Source of the DNA: Muriicola sp. Z0-33
GTDB taxonomy: Bacteria > Bacteroidota > Bacteroidia > Flavobacteriales > Flavobacteriaceae
Reading direction: 5' to 3'
Assembly (NCBI RefSeq): GCF_026126425.1
Contig: NZ_JAFMPW010000003.1
Span: 293,476 to 357,475, forward strand
Length of the DNA stretch: 64,000 nt
The position numbers were made by a program, and so were the translations under genes. Shown here one piece after another: positions 1 through 8,522 of this stretch. The number at the start of each line of letters is the position of its first letter. Position 1 is the first letter of the stretch. The notes beneath the pieces are model-generated. The model saw nothing but the letters and a program-made list of their open reading frames with translations. It ran no database searches and was not told the origin of the DNA.

Positions 1-10
1 AGTAAAAAGC

Positions 11-40
11 AAAAAAAACAGCGCTATAAAGCGCTGTTTT
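11..40 (-). terminator. Rho-independent terminator of sucC
   Basis: A perfect 10-bp inverted repeat (AAAACAGCGC at 15-24, GCGCTGTTTT at 31-40, 6-nt loop) lies 26 bases past the sucC stop. Read on the minus strand it is followed by a run of T (11-18). This is the classic intrinsic terminator form and suggests sucC ends its transcript here. Confidence 0.85.
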
Positions 41-65
41 CTTATGATGGATATTGTTTGTCTTC

Positions 66-1259
66 CTAACTAAGTACCTCCTTAACTTTATCCGCGGCTT
101 CCTGAAATTGTACAGCAGAATGAACGGCCAGTCCGGAATTATCTATAATCTCTTTGGCCAATTCAGCGTTGGTTCCCTGTAACCTAACAATGATAGGTAC
201 TTTTATGGCATCTCCCATATTCTTGTATGCATCTACTACTCCCTGGGCTACCCTGTCGCATCTGACTATTCCCCCGAATATGTTGATCAGAATGGCCTTT
301 ACTGCCGGATCTTTAAGAATGATCCTAAACGCCTCTTCCACTCTTTTAGCATCTGCGGTTCCGCCTACATCAAGGAAATTTGCGGGTTCCCCTCCTGCCA
401 TTTTTATAAGATCCATAGTTGCCATGGCCAGGCCAGCACCGTTGACCATGCAACCAACGTTACCATCCAGGTCAACATAATTTAGCCCTACCGATCTCGC
501 CTCTACCTCAATAGGATTTTCTTCTCTTAGATCCCGCATTTCTGCGTATTGTTTTCTTCTGTATAGCGCATTATCATCTATGGCTACTTTAGCATCTACT
601 GCCATAATCTTATCATCTGAAGTCTTCAATACCGGATTTATCTCAAAAAGACTGGCATCACTTTCTACAAATGCTTTGTATAAAGAACTTACGAATCTTG
701 TCATTTCTTTAAAAGCTGTTCCCGAAAGACCAAGATTGAAGGCTACCTTTCTGGCCTGAAAAGGCAATAGCCCAGTGGCTGGATCTATTTCTTCGGTAAA
801 TATCAGTTCCGGGGTCTCTTCAGCTACCTTCTCGATATCCATTCCCCCTTCTGTGGAATACATGATCATATTTCTTGCCGTTGCCCTATTGAGTAATACC
901 GACATGTAAAATTCATTGGTTTCGCTTTCTCCCGGATAATACACATCTTCAGCTACCAATACCTGGTGTACCTTCTTTCCTTCAGCAGAAGTTTGGGGGG
1001 TAATAAGACGCATGCCTATGATATTTCCGGCAATCTCTTCAACCTCTCCAAGATTTTTAGCAAGTTTAACACCGCCGCCTTTTCCTCTGCCGCCTGCATG
1101 AACCTGGGCTTTGATTACATGCCATGATGTTCCGGTCTCCCGTGTGAGTTGCTTAGCCGCCTCAACAGCTTCCTGGGCATTATGTGCAACAACTCCTCTT
1201 TGCACACGCACACCAAAACTGGCCAATATTTCCTTTCCCTGATACTCGTGAAGATTCAT
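66..1259 (-). CDS. sucC: Succinyl-CoA synthetase (ADP-forming) beta subunit
   Basis: Cytosolic TCA-cycle enzyme subunit that pairs with SucD to convert succinyl-CoA, phosphate and ADP to succinate, CoA and ATP. The 397-aa length is the usual one. The N-terminal ATP-grasp part starts with the family-typical MNLHEYQGKEIL and has the glycine-rich nucleotide loop GGRGKGGG near residues 56-63. The C-terminal CoA-ligase part has NGAGLAMATMD and IFGGIVRCD. sucD is not adjacent, so the subunits are encoded apart, as is common in Bacteroidota. A promoter-like element upstream and a strong terminator downstream suggest a monocistronic unit. Confidence 0.97.
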   Translation of the reverse strand: MNLHEYQGKEILASFGVRVQRGVVAHNAQEAVEAAKQLTRETGTSWHVIKAQVHAGGRGKGGGVKLAKNLGEVEEIAGNIIGMRLITPQTSAEGKKVHQVLVAEDVYYPGESETNEFYMSVLLNRATARNMIMYSTEGGMDIEKVAEETPELIFTEEIDPATGLLPFQARKVAFNLGLSGTAFKEMTRFVSSLYKAFVESDASLFEINPVLKTSDDKIMAVDAKVAIDDNALYRRKQYAEMRDLREENPIEVEARSVGLNYVDLDGNVGCMVNGAGLAMATMDLIKMAGGEPANFLDVGGTADAKRVEEAFRIILKDPAVKAILINIFGGIVRCDRVAQGVVDAYKNMGDAIKVPIIVRLQGTNAELAKEIIDNSGLAVHSAVQFQEAADKVKEVLS

Positions 1260-1284
1260 AAAAAATAGTTCTTAGGTTCGATTG

Positions 1285-1313
1285 CAAAAATAGGAAACCG
1301 CAGGCATTTACAC
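1285..1313 (-). promoter_or_regulatory. Candidate sucC promoter (Bacteroidota type)
   Basis: On the minus strand TATTTTTG (1285-1292) matches the Bacteroidota -7 element TAnnTTTG. A near-match GTG replaces the -33 TTG at 1311-1313 with 18-nt spacing. The element sits about 26 nt before the sucC start. Confidence 0.45.
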
Positions 1314-1423
1314 TAATGATTTACTACCCCCATATAAAAAAAATCTAAATTGTAATATATACCAATTCAGAGTTCAGCGTTTTTTAATCAACTATACTTT
1401 CAGGGTTTTTGTCAATAAGCTAT

Positions 1424-2062
1424 TTACACTTTGAAATCTTTAAAATCAAGGGGGTCAAAATTTCTGAAATGTCCATTCATATCAATGATTTCCTTGGTTC
1501 TGTTTACTTCCTTCAGCACCTGAATAGTACCAATTAAATGCGCTTTTATGTAACTAAGTCGCTCACTTTCTCTAGGAAGTTGCAGTAGTTCGTATTCCTG
1601 TTCAAATGAAAGTCCCATTTTATGTGCAAGGGCATAACTATTAAAATGATCTATTGGCATAGCAGTAAAAGGCACATCCATGAGGTTATAAAGTTCTTCA
1701 ATCTTATCGAGCACTTTGAGTTTCAATTCCTTTTCACCATCATTTACATTATCCAGAAACTGCACTACGCCGCCCGCATAGCGTTTACCGTCCATCTCAT
1801 TGTCGAAGGTGAGTACTTTAAATGCTTGTCTCGCAACACAGACAACATCCATTGCCCCACTCTCATAGGTGGTTACGACCTCCATAAGCTGTACCTCGGT
1901 CCCATATGCTATACTATCATTTATATATACCGGAATCCCAAAAGTTATAGCTTCTGACCGACAATCATTGATTAAATCCTTATAACGATCTTCAAAAATA
2001 TGCAAGGGTACCTTCTCCCCAGGGAAGAATACAGACTGCAAAGGAAACATTGGTAATTTCAT
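1424..2062 (-). CDS. LON peptidase substrate-binding domain protein
   Basis: A 212-aa stand-alone version of the N-terminal substrate-binding domain of Lon protease (PF02190 type), without AAA+ or protease parts. The family hallmark MFPLQSVFFPGEKVPLHIFEDRYK-like beginning is visible at residues 4-27 in pieces (FPLQ, FPGE, LHIFE). The start at 2062 is chosen because the domain begins there; the longer open frame to 2116 adds 18 residues unlike the family. It is divergent from lysA. Its role is unknown; cytosolic substrate or peptide binding is inferred from Lon. Confidence 0.85.
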   Translation of the reverse strand: MKLPMFPLQSVFFPGEKVPLHIFEDRYKDLINDCRSEAITFGIPVYINDSIAYGTEVQLMEVVTTYESGAMDVVCVARQAFKVLTFDNEMDGKRYAGGVVQFLDNVNDGEKELKLKVLDKIEELYNLMDVPFTAMPIDHFNSYALAHKMGLSFEQEYELLQLPRESERLSYIKAHLIGTIQVLKEVNRTKEIIDMNGHFRNFDPLDFKDFKV

Positions 2063-2178
2063 CAGCTTATTTTCTTTAAAAATACAAAGCGCATCAGACT
2101 GTCGCAAACCATACATAAAATAAGATTTGTTATAAATATAACAAAATGTTGTATTTTTTAATATATGTTGATTTTTTT

Positions 2179-2209
2179 TTGTTCAACACCTTCTGGTGGC
2201 CTAGCTTTG
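2179..2209 (+). promoter_or_regulatory. lysA promoter (TTG-N20-TAGCTTTG)
   Basis: TTG at 2179-2181 and TAGCTTTG at 2202-2209 with a 20-nt spacer match the Bacteroidota primary-sigma consensus exactly. Transcription would start about 7 nt downstream, leaving a very short leader before the ATG at 2227. This also supports 2227 rather than 2146 as the lysA start. Confidence 0.75.
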
Positions 2210-2226
2210 TAATAAAGCAGAAGCAA

Positions 2227-3468
2227 ATGAAACCCTCAAATTTATTAAATATTGCTAAGAAGTTTGGCGATCCTGTTTACGTATACGACTCAGAAAAAAT
2301 TATTTCTCAGTTCAATCGTCTTACTAATGCCTTTGGCAGTGTTCAAAAGTTAAAATTAAATTATGCTGCAAAGGCATTGTCCAATATTACCATACTGCGG
2401 CTAATGAATAGTCTGGGCAGCGGACTGGATACGGTATCTATTCAGGAAGTACAACTTGGCCTTTTAGCGGGTTTTAAGCCGGAGGATATTATTTTTACTC
2501 CCAACGGAGTTTCTTTGGAAGAGATAGAGGAAGCAGCTGCGCTGGGAGTAAGAATAAACATTGACAACCTCTCAATATTGGAGCAATTTGGAAGCAAGCA
2601 TCCGGATATTCCTGTTTGTATCCGTATTAATCCACATGTAATGGCAGGCGGAAATTCTAATATTTCCGTAGGGCATATAGATTCAAAATTCGGCATTAGC
2701 ATTCATCAGATTCCACATTTATTGAGGATTGTAGATCTTACCAAAATGCATATTAACGGGATTCATATGCATACCGGAAGCGATATCCTTGATATTGATG
2801 TCTTCCTATACGCCTCCGAAATCTTATTTGAAACGGCCAAAAACTTTAAAGATTTGGATTTTATAGATTTTGGCAGTGGGTTTAAGGTTCCCTATAAAGA
2901 AGGAGATATCCAGACCAATATTGAAGAACTAGGGCAAAAGCTTAGTGGGCGTTTCAATGAGTTCTGCAAAGAATACGGCAAAGAGCTTACACTGGCTTTT
3001 GAACCTGGAAAATTCCTGGTAAGCGAAGCCGGCTATTTTCTGGCCAGGGTAAATGTAGTCAAGCAGACTACCTCAACAGTTTTTGCAAGTGTAGACTCTG
3101 GTTTTAATCATTTGATCAGGCCAATGTTATATGGTGCTGCTCATCAGATTACAAACATATCTAATCCAAAAGGCAGGGAACGCTACTATAGTGTAGTGGG
3201 GTATATCTGTGAGACAGACACCTTTGGCAATAACAGAAGGATCAATGAAATTAGTGAAGGAGATATCTTGTGTTTTAAAAATGCCGGGGCCTATTGCTTT
3301 ACTATGGCTAGTAATTACAATTCCAGATATCGTCCGGCAGAAGTACTTTGGCATAACGGGAAGGCCGTACTTATTCGCAAGCGAGAGACTTTTGATGATC
3401 TGATCAAAAATCAAGTAGATGCAAAAGACCTTTTTGAGCAGAATAATAAAAAGCTCCTGGTTAAATAA
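2227..3468 (+). CDS. lysA: Diaminopimelate decarboxylase
   Basis: PLP enzyme (fold type III) that decarboxylates meso-diaminopimelate to L-lysine, the last step of lysine synthesis. The 413-aa product starts at MKPSNLLNIAKKFG. Visible motifs are the PLP lysine in NYAAKAL (K49), HTGSDI, the EPGKF phosphate-site segment, CETDTFG (the family's substrate-cysteine region, usually CESGD) and the C-terminal GAYCFTMASNYNSR. The start at 2227 follows a consensus promoter; the upstream open frame to 2146 would include promoter DNA. It is transcribed alone on the plus strand. Confidence 0.95.
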   Translation: MKPSNLLNIAKKFGDPVYVYDSEKIISQFNRLTNAFGSVQKLKLNYAAKALSNITILRLMNSLGSGLDTVSIQEVQLGLLAGFKPEDIIFTPNGVSLEEIEEAAALGVRINIDNLSILEQFGSKHPDIPVCIRINPHVMAGGNSNISVGHIDSKFGISIHQIPHLLRIVDLTKMHINGIHMHTGSDILDIDVFLYASEILFETAKNFKDLDFIDFGSGFKVPYKEGDIQTNIEELGQKLSGRFNEFCKEYGKELTLAFEPGKFLVSEAGYFLARVNVVKQTTSTVFASVDSGFNHLIRPMLYGAAHQITNISNPKGRERYYSVVGYICETDTFGNNRRINEISEGDILCFKNAGAYCFTMASNYNSRYRPAEVLWHNGKAVLIRKRETFDDLIKNQVDAKDLFEQNNKKLLVK

Positions 3469-3645
3469 TCGCGATAAAATTCAAAAATCTACCTTATTAT
3501 TATGGTTTGGTTACTAAGATCTTCCATTATTTAGGGTGATATTGCCTATGCGCTTTTTCTTGTTATAATGGGCTGATCAAAATATTCTACCTGATTTTTC
3601 GTTAGTTTTGGTACAGTATTTGGACTAATGCCTCAAAAAGATACA

Positions 3646-4179
3646 ATGAAAACTTTCACCCCATCATTATCAAAATTTGTGCTTCTGTTGGTTTTTGGCC
3701 TTATCTCCTTCACGGTCAACGCCCAGGAAGTGACATGGCTTAGCTGGGATGAAGCCGCTGTTTTAGCCGCAAACGACAAAAAACCGAAGAAGATATTTGT
3801 AGACGTCTATACAGATTGGTGTGGTTGGTGCAAAAAAATGGATAAAGACACTTTTCAGAACGCCACTGTTGCCAAATATATGACAGACAATTTCTATATG
3901 GTAAAGATGGACGGAGAAGGCAAAGAGCCTATAGAATTTAAAGGAAAGACCTATAAATATGTGGCTGCAGGGAAAAGAGGCTATCATGAATTGGCAGCTG
4001 CCCTACTTCAAGGGCGTCTAAGCTATCCTACCGTAGTATTTTTGGATGAAAAACTCAATATGCTCTCTCCGGTACCAGGTTATCAAAAGCCCAAACCCTT
4101 TCTTAACATTGCTAAATATTTTGGCGATGATATCTATAAAGAAAAAGACTGGAAAACCTATAGCGGGCAGGTAAAATAA
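3646..4179 (+). CDS. Secreted thioredoxin-fold protein with CGWC motif
   Basis: A 177-aa protein with a signal peptide (about residues 1-27, ending VNAQ) followed by a thioredoxin-like domain. The redox motif CGWC is at residues 59-62, preceded by VDVYTDW, and the cis-proline segment LSYPTVVFLD is present. It resembles periplasmic thiol:disulfide proteins of the DUF255/DsbD-gamma type, so periplasmic disulfide reduction is likely. The start at 3646 puts the hydrophobic signal directly at the N terminus; an in-frame ATG at 3628 is an alternative. TAGTTTTG at 3603-3610 could be a -7 box but no TTG lies at the proper distance. Confidence 0.88.
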   Translation: MKTFTPSLSKFVLLLVFGLISFTVNAQEVTWLSWDEAAVLAANDKKPKKIFVDVYTDWCGWCKKMDKDTFQNATVAKYMTDNFYMVKMDGEGKEPIEFKGKTYKYVAAGKRGYHELAAALLQGRLSYPTVVFLDEKLNMLSPVPGYQKPKPFLNIAKYFGDDIYKEKDWKTYSGQVK

Positions 4180-4214
4180 TTGAAACCAAAATAGGCAGTT
4201 TAAACCTATAATAG

Positions 4215-5315
4215 TCAACGCCTTATAAAAACAGTCTTCGCTGTTTTTGAACTTTCAGAGGCGGCTTGAAGAATTTCCATAACTATCATGTTATTTTCCA
4301 AAGTATAAGGACTAAAGGGAGTCAGGACAATCTCCTTATTAATTACTGCAGCCAGTAATGAAAAAGGATCATCATATGGAGCCGGCCTTTCTTCCAGCGA
4401 TATAGTTTCTTCATCAAACCCGTCGTATCCTTCAGAGATCCGGATTCTTAAGTTATTGCGATCATCTGCAAAGATGGCACCATATTCACCATAGACCTCC
4501 ATATCTTTCCTGCCTATGGGCCAGTTCCAGGAAGCCTGAATAGTGGCGTTTGCCTTAGCATACTTTAATATAATTGTAGCATCATCATCAACATTGGGAT
4601 TGTTTTCAGCCTGCAATTGCTGGGTAATTGCGGTTACACTTTGCGGTTTCTCACCCCGTTGCAACCATGTCATTAAATTGGCTCCATAACATCCAAAATC
4701 CATTAGCGCACCTCCTCCATTAAGCACAGGATCTGTAAGCCACTCCAAAAACTCTTTATTGACCCCTATCTTCTTAGGACCCTTATGTCCGTCTCTGATC
4801 ACCACCTTGCGCAACTCCCCCACTTTGCCGTCATGCAGCAAATCATAGGCTCTTTTATTGGTGGGATACCAGCTGGTCTCATAATTGGTTAGCAATACAA
4901 TATTATGCTTCTTGGCTAGTAACTCCATTTTTTGTGCATGCTCAAGATTCACTGCCAATGGTTTTTCAACCATCACATGTATACCTTTTGGAGCGCATGT
5001 CTCCACCACCTCTAAATGCTGAAATATAGAACCAAATGCCGCGACTGCCTGGGGCTGGGTATTGGTGATTAAATCATCAAGATTATCAAAGACAATATCC
5101 ATTGAAAATCCATGCTGCTTAGAATAGCGCAACGCCAATTCCCTATTGGGTTCAACAATGCCTACCAGTTTAACGTCTGTATGATCCTTTCTCCCAAGTA
5201 TCCAATGTACGTGTGAATGTGTAAGGCCAGCGACTCCCAGTCTTAATGGCGTTTCCTGGGCCTGGATACCTCCGGCGATCAGCAGGACCATTAGGTATAA
5301 TAATGGTTTTAACAT
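4215..5315 (-). CDS. Gfo/Idh/MocA family oxidoreductase, exported
   Basis: A 366-aa NAD(P)-dependent oxidoreductase of the glucose-fructose oxidoreductase family with a signal peptide (about residues 1-20, ending IQAQ). The N-terminal Rossmann fold begins LRLGVAGLTHSH, where the usual GxGxxG is altered. The family catalytic-lysine motif EKPL is at 117-120. The C-terminal alpha/beta substrate domain follows (DFGCYGANLM). Substrate is probably a sugar or polyol derivative and cannot be told from sequence. It starts 2 nt after the preceding small gene, so the two are likely co-transcribed. Confidence 0.9.
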   Translation of the reverse strand: MLKPLLYLMVLLIAGGIQAQETPLRLGVAGLTHSHVHWILGRKDHTDVKLVGIVEPNRELALRYSKQHGFSMDIVFDNLDDLITNTQPQAVAAFGSIFQHLEVVETCAPKGIHVMVEKPLAVNLEHAQKMELLAKKHNIVLLTNYETSWYPTNKRAYDLLHDGKVGELRKVVIRDGHKGPKKIGVNKEFLEWLTDPVLNGGGALMDFGCYGANLMTWLQRGEKPQSVTAITQQLQAENNPNVDDDATIILKYAKANATIQASWNWPIGRKDMEVYGEYGAIFADDRNNLRIRISEGYDGFDEETISLEERPAPYDDPFSLLAAVINKEIVLTPFSPYTLENNMIVMEILQAASESSKTAKTVFIRR

Positions 5316-5317
5316 GT

Positions 5318-5641
5318 TTATTTAGGTTCCAGACTTAGTACGTATTCATAACTTTCATTGAGGTACTTGGCAAGAGTATCCAGGTCTTCCAACATTTCTT
5401 CAGGGATAAGTATATATCCTCTCATTGTAGCACCATAAGATGTATATAAAGTAGTATTAAAGGCTTTTAGGTATTTCTCTTGTACCTCTTTTGAAAACCT
5501 AATCCCCAATCCACCATTTTTATTCAATAATGAAAACATATATCCATTAGCAGAGGTATAGGGCATGGTTTTACCCTTTCGCTCAAATCTGGGACATTTG
5601 GCGACCAGTGCATCATAAATTGCCAATTTTTTTTCCCACAT
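5318..5641 (-). CDS. Small uncharacterized protein, probably frameshifted at its N terminus
   Basis: I do not recognise a named family with certainty; the 107-aa product vaguely resembles small cytosolic YjbR/TfoX-like or DUF1801-like proteins (motifs MPYTSANGYMFSLL and GLGIRFSKE). The frame opens at an internal ATG (MWEKKLAIYDAL). An overlapping frame beginning at 5712 encodes MEKINLYPYREECKEVNRQ and MELT up to the point where this frame opens, and one added base would fuse both into a coherent 131-aa protein. A GGAG lies near the internal ATG, so initiation there is also possible. It lies 2 nt upstream of the Gfo/Idh/MocA gene. Confidence 0.6.
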   Translation of the reverse strand: MWEKKLAIYDALVAKCPRFERKGKTMPYTSANGYMFSLLNKNGGLGIRFSKEVQEKYLKAFNTTLYTSYGATMRGYILIPEEMLEDLDTLAKYLNESYEYVLSLEPK

Positions 5642-5760
5642 ATTGTTAACTCCATTTGCCTGTTCACCTCTTTACACTCCTCTCGGTAAGGATATAAATT
5701 TATCTTTTCCATTTGCGCGCTTCTATTGCAACATGGTACTTAAATATAGGAAAAATACTG

Positions 5761-6648
5761 TTAATCCATTGTAGTTTCAACCTTATAAAGAATAGGATTG
5801 AAAGCTTTAGAGGCCACCACTACCTTATCACCTATCTTTAAATTTCTAATTTCCGGTTCCTGAACTATGACCTTGACCAGATCAGATTGTATAAGTACCG
5901 TTACAATATACACCACTTCTTCCTGCTCTATTTTCAGTACTTCGCCTGTAAATTTAAATTTGCCACTTATCCTCCTGTTCATAAATACTTCTTCCGGGTG
6001 CCCTTGTTGGATTATTTTCCCATTTTCCAAAATATAAAGTTTGGAAGAAAGCTTGATAATTTCACCAATATCATGACTAATAAGTATTGTGGTAAGGTTT
6101 AGGTGCCGATGTGCATCAAGAATATAATCTTGCAGCTTTAGCCTTATTTTGTTATCCAGTGCGGCCAAAGGTTCATCGAGTAGGAGAATTTCCGGTTGCT
6201 GTACCAATGCCCTTGCCAATGCGACTCTTTGTTTTTGACCACCAGAAAGCTTGTCTGGTTTTATATCTTGTAATGCTTCTAATTCAATGATATTGATCAG
6301 TTCCGCAATAATATGGTCAGACTCCCCTTTCGGCAAGGCGAACTCCAGATTTTCGCGAACCGTCATATTCGGGAATAAAGCATAGTCCTGGAAAACATAG
6401 CCAATTTTCCGCTTTTGTGGACTCAGGCTTATTTTATTTTCAGCGTCGAACCAGGTTCTTCCATTCACAATTATTTTACCACTATCCGGCTTCATAAGTC
6501 CGGCTAACATTCTTAAGGTTGAAGTCTTACCTGCTCCTGATTCGCCATAAAGGGTAATCAATTGTCCTTTTTCAATGACAGTATTAAGCTTAAGGTGCAT
6601 TATGCCCTCTGCTGCCCGTAATTTTTTCCCAATATCTAACTCGATCAT
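5761..6648 (-). CDS. modC: Molybdate ABC transporter ATP-binding protein ModC
   Basis: ATPase of the molybdate importer, 295 aa, cytoplasmic face of the inner membrane. Walker A GESGAGKTS, ABC signature LSGGQKQR, Walker B ILLLDEPLAALD and a switch histidine (ISHD) are present, followed by a C-terminal TOBE-type region (about residues 220-290). The start at 6648 gives an ATGA overlap with the modB stop; the longer frame to 6705 runs back into modB. Last gene of the modA-mop-modB-modC unit. Confidence 0.93.
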   Translation of the reverse strand: MIELDIGKKLRAAEGIMHLKLNTVIEKGQLITLYGESGAGKTSTLRMLAGLMKPDSGKIIVNGRTWFDAENKISLSPQKRKIGYVFQDYALFPNMTVRENLEFALPKGESDHIIAELINIIELEALQDIKPDKLSGGQKQRVALARALVQQPEILLLDEPLAALDNKIRLKLQDYILDAHRHLNLTTILISHDIGEIIKLSSKLYILENGKIIQQGHPEEVFMNRRISGKFKFTGEVLKIEQEEVVYIVTVLIQSDLVKVIVQEPEIRNLKIGDKVVVASKAFNPILYKVETTMD

Positions 6649-7319
6649 TTCCAAAATCTTTTGATATACTTCCCATTCACCAGATATACCCCAAGCAGTA
6701 TGCAAAAAGTTATGCCAAATAGTACCAAAGAGTAAAAATTGGCAGCTCCATAATTCAGAGCTTCCACCTCATCATATATAGCAATTGAAGCTACCCTGGT
6801 CTCTCCGGGGATATTGCCCCCTATCATAAGAACTACCCCAAACTCTCCAATGGTATGTGCAAAGGAAAGGACAATCCCTGTTAGCAAAGAGGCTTTAATA
6901 TTGGGGAGTTGAACTTTAAACAGCGTACTGAGTTTAGATTTTCCCAAAACAAATGCAGCCTCTGTCAGCGAAGTTGGTAACCCAGACAGTCCGGCTTGTA
7001 TAGGATGCACCATAAAAGGCAGGCTGTAAAAAACCGAGGCTATTACCAGTCCGGGAAATGAGAATAATAATTTTACGCCTAACCAACTATCTAGCCATGC
7101 ACCAAATGCATTACCGGGGCTAAAGGCTACCAAAAAGTAAAATCCCAACACCGTGGGCGGAAGTACCAAAGGCATACTCACCAGGGTCTCTACTACCGGC
7201 TTGATACGAGATTTGGATTTACTTAACCAATAAGCCAGTGGAATTCCCAGCAACAACAAAAATATGGTGGTTACCACCGCCAGTTTAAATGTCAGGATTA
7301 AAGGAGACCAGTCTAACAT
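6645..7319 (-). CDS. modB: Molybdate ABC transporter permease ModB
   Basis: A 224-aa inner-membrane permease with about five hydrophobic segments. The cytoplasmic coupling motif EAAFVLGKS (EAA loop) is at about residues 120-128, and LPPTVLGFY near residue 53 is typical of ModB. Forms the channel with ModC and receives molybdate from ModA. It overlaps mop by 7 nt at its start and modC by 4 nt at its end, showing translational coupling. Confidence 0.94.
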   Translation of the reverse strand: MLDWSPLILTFKLAVVTTIFLLLLGIPLAYWLSKSKSRIKPVVETLVSMPLVLPPTVLGFYFLVAFSPGNAFGAWLDSWLGVKLLFSFPGLVIASVFYSLPFMVHPIQAGLSGLPTSLTEAAFVLGKSKLSTLFKVQLPNIKASLLTGIVLSFAHTIGEFGVVLMIGGNIPGETRVASIAIYDEVEALNYGAANFYSLVLFGITFCILLGVYLVNGKYIKRFWK

Positions 7320-7717
7320 TCCGATAGTATTATTTCATTAAGTTTTATCAATGCTATTACCTTGTCCCCTTCCTTCAATTGCATTTTACGGATGGCTTCT
7401 GCAGCCGCTACAGCAACTATTATTCCTGCTGCAGATTGCAGTACCAACCTGCTCAGCAATACTCCCATTTCTATATTACTGATGGTTGCCGGAATTTGAT
7501 TCTGCATGCTGATACCAGGAATATCATCATTAGCAATAACCACTTCGGTTTCTTTAAAGAGCAAATTTAGTTCTACCCCTTCCTGAAGATAAGGTGCCGT
7601 TTGAGGAGTGTCTATAACGATACTTTTAAGAGTTATTGCCTCCCCTAATGTCAGTGTCACCAAAGACATGCTTCCGTTAACTGTGATTTCAGCTATATGT
7701 CCTTTTAGACTATTCAT
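7313..7717 (-). CDS. Molbindin-like protein with two TOBE (Mop) domains
   Basis: A 134-aa cytosolic protein made of two Mop/TOBE domains (about residues 3-66 and 74-133; MSLVTL and VLLSRLVLQSAAGIIVAVAAAEAIRK in parts). Such di-Mop proteins bind molybdate or tungstate and act as storage or sensing modules. It lies between modA and modB and overlaps both, so it is made together with the transporter. The first domain is more divergent than the second. A regulator with a DNA-binding domain (ModE) is not present here. Confidence 0.82.
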   Translation of the reverse strand: MNSLKGHIAEITVNGSMSLVTLTLGEAITLKSIVIDTPQTAPYLQEGVELNLLFKETEVVIANDDIPGISMQNQIPATISNIEMGVLLSRLVLQSAAGIIVAVAAAEAIRKMQLKEGDKVIALIKLNEIILSEC

Positions 7718-8483
7718 TTGTTAAATATCCATAGTTTTTCAATAGCAATTTAGCCTCCTGGGAAAACAAATATGCATAGAATTCTTTTATATCGGCTAAA
7801 TGGGTCTGATCTCTTTTTATTAGCACCGCTCCCTGTTGTATTGGTTTGTAGGAGGCACTATCGAGTGGTATCCAACTGCCTTTATCTTTTAACTCGGGAG
7901 ATAAAACTACGGCCGCTGCCGTAAAACCAAGTTCTGCCGATTTGGATGAAATAAATTGATTGGTCTGTGAAACGCTTTCCCCATATACTAATTTATGGTC
8001 CAGGCTATCATATAAGTCATAATGGTCTAATACTTCAATGGCGGCCTTACCGTAAGGTGCAATTTGTGGATTTGCCAGTGCAATATGGTGAATTGAGTTT
8101 TCTTTTAACAGGGCAATTGAAGGTTGCAATCCTTCAATGGTTGTCCAGAGCACCAACTGCCCATAGCCATAACTTTGAGGGGGTTCATGCGCTAAACCAG
8201 CACTGGAAAGTGCTAAAGGGTACTTCATATCCGCAGACACAAAAATGTCATACGGTGCACCTTCGGTTATTTGTGCAGTTAATTTGCCGGAAGAGCCTAT
8301 TATTAAATCGCATTTGATCCCCGATTCATTTTCAAACTGTTTAACTATTGCCCTCATGGCATACTGCATATTGGCAGCGGCAGCTATCGTTACTTTTGGA
8401 TTTTTCTCACCATCAGTACAGCCAGAAAAGGTAAAGAGGAAAGCGATGGTTATTAAAAGTAATACTCCTCTGTGACAGCTCAT
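7710..8483 (-). CDS. modA: Molybdate-binding lipoprotein ModA
   Basis: Substrate-binding protein of the molybdate transporter, 257 aa. The lipoprotein signal ends FTFSGC (Cys22), so it is membrane-anchored as usual in Bacteroidota. Family motifs are VTIAAAANM, GSSGKL and GAPYDIFVSAD, which line the oxyanion site. It is first in the operon and overlaps the mop gene by 8 nt. A -7-like box (8515-8522) precedes it. Confidence 0.93.
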   Translation of the reverse strand: MSCHRGVLLLITIAFLFTFSGCTDGEKNPKVTIAAAANMQYAMRAIVKQFENESGIKCDLIIGSSGKLTAQITEGAPYDIFVSADMKYPLALSSAGLAHEPPQSYGYGQLVLWTTIEGLQPSIALLKENSIHHIALANPQIAPYGKAAIEVLDHYDLYDSLDHKLVYGESVSQTNQFISSKSAELGFTAAAVVLSPELKDKGSWIPLDSASYKPIQQGAVLIKRDQTHLADIKEFYAYLFSQEAKLLLKNYGYLTNE

Positions 8484-8514
8484 TTATATGCCGTTTTTGA
8501 ATCGATTCTGAATT

Positions 8515-8522
8515 CAAATTTA
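8515..8522 (-). promoter_or_regulatory. Possible -7 element for the mod operon
   Basis: Minus-strand TAAATTTG matches TAnnTTTG, 31 nt before the modA start and overlapping the stop codon of the upstream gene. No TTG is found 19-22 nt further upstream, so support is partial. Confidence 0.3.

Noticed and set aside
154..480. Plus-strand open frame opposite sucC
   Set aside because: It is antisense to a highly conserved gene, has no family similarity and mirrors the codon pattern of sucC. The same holds for other antisense frames over clear genes (for example 20718-20921, 27042-27290, 46185-46475).
8484..8522. Molybdenum-cofactor riboswitch before modA
   Set aside because: The leader is too short and shows no multi-stem structure.
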